This document shows, one piece after another, positions 1-10,082 of a stretch of DNA of 64,000 nucleotides (its first letter is position 1; each line of letters starts with the position of its first letter). This DNA comes from Trebouxia sp. TZW2008 (Eukaryota > Chlorophyta > Trebouxiophyceae > Trebouxiales > Trebouxiaceae). The DNA lies in the NCBI GenBank assembly GCA_002118135.1, contig BDIU01000224.1:1-64000 (forward strand), written 5' to 3'. The notes below the pieces were generated by a model. The model saw only the letters and a program-made list of their open reading frames with translations. It had not been told where the DNA came from and did not search any database. The translations under genes were made by a program, and so were the position numbers.

Positions 1-445
1 TCCAGTGTTGACGACGGTGTAAAGACAGTGTAACATGTCAACAAAGTCTTTGACCCCTCCCCAATCAAGCTTTTGAATGTGAAGTGCCCTTCAGCTGTAC
101 AAGATCATGCAACTTAATCCTGCAACACAGAAGTCCAGTGTTGACGACGGTGGAAAGACAGTGTAACATGTCAACAAAGTCTTTGACCCCTCCCCAATCA
201 AGCTTTTGAATGTGAAGTGCCCTTCAGCTGTACAAGATCATGCAACTTAACCCTGCAACACAGAAGTCCAGTGTTGACGACGGTGTAAAGACAGTGTAAC
301 ATGTCAACAAAGTCTTTGACCCCTCCCCAGTGCAACCAAGCTTTTGAATGTGAAGTGCCCTTCAGCTGTACAAGATCACGCAACTTACGCCTGCAAGACA
401 CAGATACAGTGTAAAGCTGGTACAGCATGCAACCTACGCCTGCAG
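1..445 (-). repeat. 133-bp tandem array of amidohydrolase exon-7 copies
   Basis: Three copies start at 1, 134 and 267. The first two are nearly identical; the third has a small insertion near 330. Read on the minus strand, each unit carries an acceptor (TTGCAG) followed by exon-like sequence that translates to LVQLKGTSHSKAW and WGGVKDFVD, the expected continuation of the amidohydrolase after exon 6. A further acceptor-like remnant lies near 425-435. The array runs off the left edge, so the copy number is unknown. Confidence 0.85.
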
Positions 446-3400
446 GGGACAAATACTTTGTAATGGCGATGTGATGGCTCCTTTGATTGCAGTCAGTGTG
501 ACCTCTGAAATGACGTCAAGGATGTTCAGTACAGCGCATTCACAGCTCCAAAGGTAAGCGTAACAAGTGTTTGCAAAGCGCAACTACCATTGATCATTAT
601 CAAGTCTACAGCTCTGTTGCCATGCTGCTGCATTGAGTTTGCCAAGGGGCATGCACCATGTCGATATGCAGATGACCGTCACACAATCAGACTCACTTGT
701 TTACAATGGCTTGAATGGTGGTCAGCGTGCATGTTAACCATCACGTGAGGCACAAAGCTGTTCAAGGTCAACGTAGAACTCTACCAGGTGGGCAGAGGAA
801 CCATAGCCATGATGCGAAGAGCCAATTCCCCATCTTCAGCTGCTGGCATATACACATTCTGCATTGTGTCCCAAGCATCGTCTGCGTCTTGGACGGATCC
901 CATGTCACACACAGTCGTCACCCCTTTGCTCAGAAGGTGCTTGGCTGCTGTTTGTAGCGCCCTGCGTTTGTCCTGCCGCATTTGCTTGGGAATGTGCTTA
1001 GTGACTAGCGTCATCGCATGATCCCTAAATGACACAAAGCCATTGATATACGCTGCTGCAACTGCTTGAGTATGTGGACAGATCACATATCATATACAGT
1101 GGTCACTCCTGCTTGGATGCTTTCTGTGGCGCCCTGTGATTGTCTTGATGCATTTGCTTGCAAATGTGCGTGCTAAGTAGCGTCACGGCAAAGTCACTAC
1201 ACAGCTTGATCCTGATTTTGCACGGGAACTTTCGTGTGGGTACGTGCTTACTGACTAGCATTCTTGCCTACTCTCTGCATGACACACAGCCAATGATGTT
1301 GCTATGAGGCATTTGCTTTGGTACTTGCTCACTGACTGGCATCAGTGCACAACCATTGCACAGCACAGCGCTCTTCATGTTGCACTGGAATCTTTGTGTG
1401 GGTATGTGCTTACTGAATGGCGTCTCTGTGTGGTGCCTGCATCACATAAAACCCTAGAAATTACCCTCAGGAGGCCTTTGCCATCACGTGACTCATACCC
1501 TTGAACATGAGAAGAAGACTTTCCGCATGCCGTTGAAGGGACAGGCAATGCTTGAAGCTGTCTGCATTGCCATTCAGCTGCAACTTTTCAAGCAGTGTTT
1601 GTCCTCAATATTTGCCCTTAAGAAATCTTTGCCATGATGCGTCTCATGAGCTTGACCGTCAGAGGAAGACTTTGCGCATGCCGCTCAACAGACAGGGAAT
1701 GCTTGAAGCTGCCCGCAATGGCCTTTAGCGGCAACGACTCGATCCTGCAGAGTCCTGTGTTGCAAGCAAGCATGCCGCTGAGCAGTGACAAACGAAAGTC
1801 AAGACAAGCACGAGTCAAGACAAGCAGGCGATCATGGCGGATAGTGTGTACTGCACAATGAGCAAATTAAGCATGCAGGGACTACGTTGTCACACTTTTG
1901 TACAAAGATGCTTAGAACAAGCCTGCCTGGCCAGACAGGGCTTGGGCCGCACACACCTAGCACATGTGCTGGAAGGTGTAATGATTACTTGATAGGTATT
2001 ATGCTGATGTCAGTCAAAAGGCACAGCAGAATAGAGCTCACGCCAATATTCCACTTAGCTTGCCCTCATCATCTTTATCTATTCTGCCACCTGGAGGCGA
2101 CTCAGTCTCAGGACTCAGGTTGGCAAGTCTCAGAGCTGCTGAGTTGACAAGGGCCATGTGCATGTCTGAGCGGGACAGCAGTAATGGGTTGTTGGGGGTC
2201 ACATGGTCCACCCATGTGATTGAGGGCAGGGCACCCCCCCAACTGCCCTCTGTCCAACCATGCCCTAGCAACCATTGACCGGGTGCTGCACTGTCTGCAA
2301 TGCATGATTGCAGTTTGACAATGTTTCCAAGACAGAAATTGCAAGCAATCATACGCCTCAGAAGTCAGCCATCTCTCTTCCATTGGTATTTGAAGCGTTC
2401 TGCAATAACGCATTGAGGTTGACAATGCAGTTGACGGCAACAACATTAGAAGTACAGGTTGCAGACACTGTCACATGCACATTAGCAGCTGACACAGAAA
2501 GGCTAACGTAGTCAAAGACAAAATCAAGACAGAAAGAGGGACGGACACTCACGAGCACAGATAGAGAGCTGCTCGCAGATGAAATGACCTTCAGTAACTT
2601 CTATTTGTAAGGACACTCGATGTAAGGACATTCTCACTGTAAGGACAATGCATGTGGTGACCAATCTCTGCATCCTGACTGTAGCGGCACCTCTGAGCAA
2701 AAACAATTCAATGTAAGGACAGCCTTTTTGGAATTCAAAGCAGTCATTACAAAGAAAACTCACTGTACCTACTGCCTGTTGTACAGCTGCAGCAAAGTCC
2801 TCTTTGCTGCGCACATTTCTCAGATCAATCTGCTGGAGTGTGGACCCTCCAAACAGCATGTGCACATGAGCGTCAATGAGCCCCTGCAAACATTTGTACA
2901 GGTCACATGTGTGAAGATCAAACTCTGATACATGTCAATGTTTGCTGATGTCCCGTGACATAACTTGCAAACAATCCACGCCTCAGAAAATGTCTTGCAC
3001 CAGGTTGAGCAAGTCCAAAGCTGTCTGCAGCTAAGGACGTGCCAAGTTGCTTCTAAGTTGATAGATTTTGATGTTGCTGTTTTGTGTAGAGTGCTTTCTG
3101 GGCATTAGGTCAGATTGCATGCTTGCTAGGTGAGCAAAACATGACCATCCTGGCGTCCAGAATGCGACCCTATGTAAATCAGTTTGGTGCACAGACACAG
3201 TTTTCCTGCCATTTTTACTGAGCAGAAATGTTAGAGGATCATCAAGGACTGGATGGCATTCTTACTGAGTCACAAAGAACCCTTGCATGACAATGACTTG
3301 AGCCTCAAAAACTGTCAGAGTAAGCGTAGCTGCTGTTGTTGAGTGTTGCATGACATGCTTATTGGTTTTACAAAAGATCCTTGCAGATCAATGAGATGGG

Positions 3401-4363
3401 TTGCAGAGCCTACTAACGCAAGCATGGCTGCTGTGATTGTCAACATTTTAATGATATACTTACTCGTGTTACAAAGGATTCTTGCAGACTGACGAGTTGA
3501 GTTTCAAAACCTACCAAAGCAAGCATGGCTGCTTTTGTTTTCAGAATTTTGATGTTATGCTTACCGGTGTTACAAAGGATCCTTGCAGATTGACAAGCTG
3601 AGATTGAGAACCCGCCAAAGCAAGCATTGCTGCTGATGAGCCGATAGCTGATAAGTGTCCAGTAGCATTGCAAGCAAATGCCTCTGCTAAGGGCGCCTGC
3701 AGCAACCAAGGGCATTTTGTACACAAGCTTTTTGTAAAAGCTCAATCTCAACTGGAAGGACTAGTCAATTTGCAAAAAGGTGTTTGACCTGGCAACAGGC
3801 GTGCAATGTATGTCAACAGCATGACACATGAAGGTCTGTGTTAGGCGTCAATGCAGTGCACGTTGAAGTGGTGCAACAAGCATGATGCATTGGCTGCATG
3901 CTAGTAAGTGCCGTTGTCTTGCAGATTGTGGAATGTAAAGCATAGGCTTGACCTGCAGGGGTCCCCTTTGACACAAAAGCTCCCTTCATGGAATAACCGG
4001 GCGATCAAAGCGAAATTGCGCGCAACGTGAAAGCTGACAGCTGACAAGTCAGTTTGCCGACACACCTGCACGTCGCCTGTCCAGACGGAAGCGTTGTAGT
4101 ACACAGTCGGGCCAGGAGATCCCGCGAGGGCCTGCTGTGCAAACGCGGGAACGATGCGCTGCCATGCCGATGTGAGCTGCTGACGATCCTGCACAGGATC
4201 AAACTGTATCGGGCATTCACGCCGCCTATCCGCTTAGCTGTCCGCAGCGAGCAATCAACGCCAGCTGGTCTCGGGCGCTTACCCTTTGCATCCAGACAGC
4301 GGCGCCAATGACGAGCAAGCAAAGTGGCAAAATTGGCGAGCTTGATGCCTTGACGCTAGCCAT
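1..4363 (-). CDS. LAF3/YtcJ-type amidohydrolase, membrane-anchored (partial, C-terminus beyond left edge)
   Basis: Metal-dependent amidohydrolase of the YtcJ family, which includes plant LAF3; the substrate is unknown. Phase-consistent exons on the minus strand are 4363-4283, 4131-4066, 3696-3565, 2883-2769, 2285-2042 and 1024-785; the next lies at about 390 or beyond the left edge. Exon 1 starts with ATG at 4363 and encodes a hydrophobic stretch (residues about 9-24), so a signal anchor is likely. Exon 2 carries the family's N-terminal strand (YYNASVWTGD). Exon 4 opens with GLIDAHVH, whose H99 and H101 are the usual metal ligands. Exon 5 has GHGWTEGSWGG and a PPGGRI segment, and exon 6 has GVTTVCDMG, all typical landmarks. 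The exon 7 type sequence (WGGVKDFVD) is present only as tandem copies, so its functional copy may lie outside. Exon 2 has a CAGCAG double acceptor that could add one glutamine. Confidence 0.85.
2590..2767. mobile_element. MITE copy A (TA-flanked, terminal inverted repeats)
   Basis: 178-bp non-coding element, one of three relatives in this window (others at 10826 and 43649). The ends are imperfect inverted repeats of about 25 bp resembling TACAGTNNACTYTCTTTGTAA. The interior repeats the motif TGTAAGGACA. TA at the right end suggests Tc1/mariner-type (pogo-like) insertion. It lies in amidohydrolase intron 4, directly against exon 4. Confidence 0.8.
3270..3564 (-). repeat. Donor-side copies of amidohydrolase exon 3
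   Basis: Three decaying copies of the 3' end of exon 3 (LVNLQGSFVTP) lie downstream of it in transcription at about 101-bp spacing. The shared core is at 3577 (functional exon), 3476, 3375 and 3276. The copies read as LVSLQESFVT, LIDLQGSFVK and a degenerate version. Each is followed by intron-like sequence. Confidence 0.8.
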
Positions 4364-5457
4364 CTGATCGTCAAAGCTGCTCAACCGACGCTATTGTTGT
4401 TACAGATGCTTCGCAGATCAAGGGCGTGGTAACGTAGAGACCAATCCAACACCGCAGCGAAGAGTCTTGGGAATTGACAGATCTTTTCGACATCAGCCGA
4501 TGCGCAATGCGACTTGCCCACGACCCGCACAGGGTGCGCTTGCAGAGGCAATTGCAGAGAGTCAAAAAGGGCGGTTTGCTTGAGCAATCGACTAAACCGG
4601 GTTTAGTCATGACTAGATGTTGCAAGCAACAGTGAAAATCTGCACACACAGAGCTGAGACTGCACGCTGCAACTGCATATTCCCATCATGCTGCAACTGC
4701 ATATTCCCATCATGCTGCAATAAACTTGGCTGCATCAAAGCAGTTGAACAACTTTTGCTCACATTGCGGTCATGATTGTACGTCATCAGGCGTTGCAGTT
4801 CCAAGCGTCAGCTGCTTTCCACAGGACATGCAGCATGGTGTGCGCACATCACCCACAAGCAATATTTGCATGGATGCCAGACTGCCAAAGCTGTGCAAAC
4901 TGCGGACTTCACGCTAGTAGGTCAAAATTCAGTGATTGTCCTTCAGGGCCTGAAGTTCAGGCCCCTACCTAGGCGCCTGCTGTACTTTGGATTCCTTGTC
5001 AGGCGAAGCGCGCATCAGCTGTGTGCTGTATGTTATATGCTATGTATGTGGTCTGTCCATACTCTACAGCTGTGTCGGCACAGTTTCCGAAAACTCAAGG
5101 CCTGCACTTTCTGAAGGCTGTTGGCTTTTGCACTGATCTGTGTGAAGTAGCTACATATATGGTTTGCCAGAAGCAAGCGCCTGATGATTCAATTTGATAG
5201 CTGTCAAAGAAAACAAGGCATTGCTAGCTAGATGGCGAGGTGCTGAATCCTCACACTGCTATGGCAGCTTTTATTTGCTGTTGCATCACTTGGTGGCGCG
5301 ACTTTGGCCGTATGCTCGCTCCTGCACAAGAAGTAAAGCACATTCATTTGAGTCAGATCCAACAATGTACAAACTAGGACCAGTACAACTCCCAACAAGT
5401 GAGCAACTGCACATTCTCATGATCAATGAACTGAGCTTCTGATGCTACTGTGGGCAA
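4364..5457. other. Intergenic: 3' side of uS15 and 5' side of the amidohydrolase
   Basis: Both flanking genes are on the minus strand, so this should hold the uS15 terminator and the amidohydrolase promoter. A short minus ORF at 4381-4587 precedes the amidohydrolase ATG and could be leader sequence or a uORF. A 21-bp direct duplication (CATGCTGCAACTGCATATTCC) sits at about 4667-4708. I see no other gene. Confidence 0.5.
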
Positions 5458-7369
5458 TCACCTGCCTTGAGGAGAGGAGTCAAAACATAGCTTGCAAACA
5501 AGCAGGGTATTGCGCAGGCTTTTCGTAGTGCCGACTTGAGTCACTGCGGCTTGCTCATGCTCCATTTTGCAGAAAACTGTACATAGTGCTTGAAGACAGC
5601 AATGTCTGTGTGCGCGTGTGTGTGTGAAGGCTTGACAAAGTTGCAGCATGCATGCATAGAATTGCCTTGCTTTGTGACTGCATGGCTGTGTGGCTGCAGG
5701 GCTCACCAGCTTCATATAGTTGTCTTTGAGACCAAGCCTGCTGAGTACAATAGCATAAGTGTCGAAATCTGTGCGCCGCAAGTACTGTAGCAGAGATCTC
5801 CGCTGGTTCAACATGGCTTGTAGGCCTCGTCGTGAGTGGTAATCTTTTCTGTGAATCCGCATGTGCTCTGCCATTGCTTTGATTTTGGCTGTCAATGCTG
5901 CAACTGCAACACAAATGATGTGCTTAGTCTTTGTTGTGTGCTCACATGTGCTCTGGTAGCGTGTTGATTCTGGGTTAAATGCTGCAACTGCAAAAACATG
6001 TGACATTTAGTCCTTTCTGTGAACCTGGATATGCTTGGCCACTGCTTTGATTTTGGCTGTCAGTGCCGCAACTGCAAAACATACGTTGTGCTTAGTCCTG
6101 AAAAACTAAGATTGAACTTAACCTCCCCTTTTGATTTGCCGGTTTCAGCAGCGTTTTGATTTTGGCTGTCAAGGCTGCAAGTGCAACACAGATATTGTGT
6201 GTGGTTGTTTCTGTGAACCTGCATATGCTGGGCCATTGCTTTGATTTATGCTGTCAGTGTCGCAAATGTAGCACATGTATCATTCTTACTTTCTCCTGTA
6301 AACCTGTATTCGTTTTTGACTGTCACTGCCGTCACTGCCACAACAACGTCATGCTTACCCCTGTGGAGAACCCGCAGTTGCTCTGTCATTGCTTTGATTT
6401 TGGCTGTCAGTGCCGCAACTGCAGCTGTTATGCTTAGTCTATTGTATGAATCTGCATGTACTGTGGGCGTGTTTCATTTTTTGGCTGTCAGTGCAGCAAG
6501 TGCAACACAGATGCTGTCTTTAGTCTTGAATGTGAATGTGAATGTGCATCTGCTCTGGCAATGCTGTGATTTTGATGTTCAACAAGTTGCTGCCAGTTGC
6601 AGCACAATTGCCATGCTGATGACTTCAGTCACTGAAAACAGTTTGGCACAGCAGCCTTCCCTGTTTCTTTGGTGGTCACACTATTGTCACAGGCCGCAAA
6701 CTAGCAAGAATGGCAACAACTGGTGTCAGTAACAAGGCACTATTGGGAACGAAGGGATGGAAGGCGTTGATGCGTTGCATTGCCTGATTGAGAGATGCAT
6801 AGATGCGTGTGCACATCCACAGATCAATGCTTGACTGCTTCTCTCGACTTGCACACAGTACTGCAGTTCGACAAGGATGTGCAGGTTGCCACTTGACTGT
6901 AAAGTAGGCTGTACGCTAGATCACCTTGAACTTCAGAGCTGCCACAGTCGCCTTCTCGTCTCTGGAACGACTGTCTAACTTGTTGCAGATCGAGCTTTCG
7001 TCGCTCCGCTGACGACATGCAGTCCACACTCCAAAACTGCATCAAGAATTGGCAAGTTGCGTCAGCTCAACGAAATGCAAGCAAAATTCAGGGCCACTTG
7101 CCTTTTGCACTAGGTCGTCTTGTGGTTCTTGGGCCTCACGCTCGTCGTCTGCAGAAAACAGCGTGGTGCTTAGTATTTCGAGGTCAGAAGAAGGCTATGA
7201 ACGCTTTTAACTCACCGTCTTCCGGCCTTGATGGCGGCGCCATTGGCGCATGATATCTCGCCAACACAGCTGACGAACTCAGCATTCGGGCTGAGTGCAC
7301 TTGTGCCGCATTGGCTGACTGGGCTGTGAGTCGCTGCAAGATCAGACGAAGTCCGTCCACCAGCGCCAT
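5458..7369 (-). CDS. Ribosomal protein uS15, bacterial type, probably mitochondrial
   Basis: Small-subunit rRNA-binding protein of an organellar ribosome. Exons: 7369-7216, 7148-7102, 7036-6925 and 5903-5707. Exon 1 encodes an N-terminal extension rich in R, S and A with almost no acidic residues at first (ATG at 7369), typical of a mitochondrial or plastid presequence. Exon 3 gives SFQRREGDCGSSEVQ, and exon 4 gives the hallmark helices (HRKDYHSRRGL, LLQYLRRTDFDTY, LSRLGLKD). Splice phases agree (1, 0, 1). Intron 2 appears to use a GC donor (AAG/GCAAGT). Exon 4 ends at 5707 before a good GTGAGC donor but I could not place a later exon. Reading through, the frame stops at 5458, giving a 252-residue protein with an 82-residue tail that resembles nothing I know. 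The conserved domain is complete either way. The gene is divergent from the MFS transporter. Confidence 0.88.
5904..6610 (-). repeat. Acceptor-side copies of uS15 exon 4
   Basis: About eight copies of the first ~45 nt of exon 4 (encoding VAALTAKIKAMAEH) with the acceptor GCAG. They lie upstream of the functional exon in transcription, near 5990, 6075, 6184, 6270, 6337, 6423, 6503 and 6600, spaced roughly 70-110 bp. Several remain open; the copy at 6010-6075 reads VAALTAKIKAVAKH and then meets a stop. Confidence 0.85.
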
Positions 7370-7884
7370 AACCGGACCTCTGCCCGAAAGTACCCACACG
7401 CAGACCTTAACCAACAGTCTGTAGCAACAAACAACGTGCAACTTGTTGTGCTGCCTCGCGCATGCAGCATCAATTGCAGTTCTGCAGCCAGACTTAGCGA
7501 GCCAAGCACAAAAAGCAACTGTACGCGGAGCGTGCAATCGTAACGCCGTCACGGCGTGGCCGTACATATCGTCGCAGTCCGTGCAACTGACGCTCCGTGT
7601 GCTGTAGCATGTGATCAAGAGTCGTGGCACAGACAGCAGCAAACTTGCTGATCAGGAAGACGAAGTAGAGATCATTCGCGACAAACTCCCTGTTCCAATA
7701 CGCTCTCATTAGTCTGCAGCATCGACCCGTGTTGTTTAAAAGTGTTGTGTGACCTTTTGCTGCTTGATTCGAGGCGTGATTGAGTGATCCTGTGCATGCC
7801 GAGGCCATAGCAAGCTCTGAGCTAGAGCTAGCACAGACTAGCTCTTCGCGAGTCTTGACCTCTTGGCCTGCGTTGCTGAACGCA
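7370..7884. promoter_or_regulatory. Divergent promoter region between uS15 and the MFS transporter
   Basis: 515 bp between two start codons pointing away from each other. It must carry both 5' UTRs and probably a shared promoter. CpG and GC content look higher than in the flanking introns. I see no clear TATA box. Confidence 0.5.
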
Positions 7885-9936
7885 ATGCCGGAAAATCCCG
7901 CTGCATCAGACCGCAAGACCGATACGTCGGGCCTGCTGCGCGAGTTGTGGCAGTCTGGAGTCTGGAAACTGTTTCCGCTTTTGCTTCTGTATATCACAGG
8001 TCAGCTGCGGGTGCCGTTTCGAGCAGCATTGCATGCATGTTCGCATAGTTCGCACAACAGCAAAACAGCATAGCGAGCTGCGCCTCGCATACAGGGTATG
8101 GCGTCATCGTTCCGGTTACCCCGACACTTATGACAGACTTCTTTGCATCTCGCCACTCAGACGTATACATACACTGCGAGGACTACACATCTCAGCATGC
8201 ACCTGCGCCGTGTCGTGACGCACATTCAGACGCTGTCAACTGGTCCTCAGCTAGTTCATTCATATCTAATTCAATTCTGAGCTTTGCACTGGTGAGTTTC
8301 AAGTTGTCTTTGACAACTGTCATATGCTGCATGCGATGCAAGCTTACATGCATACATGGCTTCCTCAGCATTTGAGATCTCTTCACAGCTTCATCATATG
8401 TAAAAACAATTCATGCATGGCCTTACAGCATGCCCTTTGCAGTGCACTGCAACAGGTGTACACACAAAGTGAGCTGACACATTCAAGGCTTTGCCTTCCT
8501 AGATGCACATCAGCATTTGTATGATAAGTTTGATTGCTGCTGTGTAGGCTCCCATGATAGGCAGTTGGAGCGATAAATATGGCAGAAAACCATTTCTGAT
8601 CATTGCCTTCTCAACAGCTTCACTTCCGCTTCTGGTCATTTTGTGTCATCTTCAGTTTGGTCTGTCCATGCTGTTTTACTTCCCAGCCCAGGTGAGTCAT
8701 TCAAATCCAAGCGCCTGCTGCATGCCAAAACGACATTGTGTGGTCATCATGTAAACATGTTCATGTTCATCATGTAAACATGTTGTACATGTTCATCATG
8801 TAAACGTGTTGCACATCAGGCCAGCATGCTTGTTATACAAACATGTATATGCTGCTTTCACATGTGCCAGAGATATGCATGCTGAACTTTCAAGTCAATG
8901 CTTGGGGTCAAACCTTTCAGTGCATCATCATATGCTGCATGGCAACTTCAGCTTGGCACTGCTGGACTTTTGGCAGCACTTCAAGACATCGAAACAGGTC
9001 AGCATGCGCTACAGTCTGACCACATGTTTGCTTGCTTGCAGGCTTTGAATGGGTCAATCTCATCAGTGTCCATATGCCTAGCATATGTAGCTGACAAACT
9101 CCCGCCAGGTCACAGAGCAGCGTGCTTTGGGCTCATTTTGGCGTCTTTCTCCATGGGGATTCTGATTGGCCCGCCAATTGGTGGGCTTTTGCCGCCAATC
9201 ATTGCTTCCTACATTTCCATGAGTTGCGTGGGAGTGGTGCTGCTGTATGTGGTGTTTGTGCTGGAGGAGAGTCTGTCTGTGCGTGCGAGGACTGAGGTGA
9301 GTACTACAACTGGCTGGAAATATGCCCTGGCCTCAGTTTGGCGCCCATTTCCATGGGAATTCTGATTGCCCTCCCGCCCTTTGGCGGGCTTTTGCCGCCA
9401 ACCATTGCTGCCTTCACTTCCATGAGTTCCATGGGAGTGGTGTTGCTGTACGTCGAGTTTGTGCGTCGAGTTTGTGCTGGGGGAGAGTCTGTCTGTGCGT
9501 GCAAAGACCGAGGTGGGTTACTAAGCTGGCTTCAAACGCCATTTGGGCTTTATTCGGTGCACCTGGGTAGCACCAACATTCTGCTATTCGTCCATGCATG
9601 CATAAGTTGCGTGGGAGTGGTGCTGCTCCATCTGGTGTTTGTGCTGGAATCGCTTCAGGCACGCCAGGACAGAAGTGGGCTGCAAAAGCTGGCTTCTCCA
9701 TGCTTTAGCCTAATTTTAGAACCACTGTCCTGCGTGTTGTCCCAGAAGTGACAGCTGGCAGGTTTGAACTTTCATCCTGATGATGAGTCAATTCAGTGTC
9801 AATCGTGTTTTCAACAATAACAAAGATGACGTCAATGATGATCAACGCAATGCCAGCACCAGCAGCAGCAACAGCAAAACTGCTATCCACACTTAAACCA
9901 GCAGCGATGCTGCTGCTGATGATGATCAAAGCAATG

Positions 9937-9976
<40 letters not shown>

Positions 9977-10033
9977 TACTACTATCTACACTTACCAGCA
10001 GCGATGCTGCTGCTGATGATGATCAAAGCAATG

Positions 10034-10082
<49 letters not shown>

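Noticed and set aside
5555..5914. 119-codon minus ORF in another frame of uS15 exon 4
   Set aside because: Shadow of the uS15 coding frame; the other frame has the conserved S15 helices.
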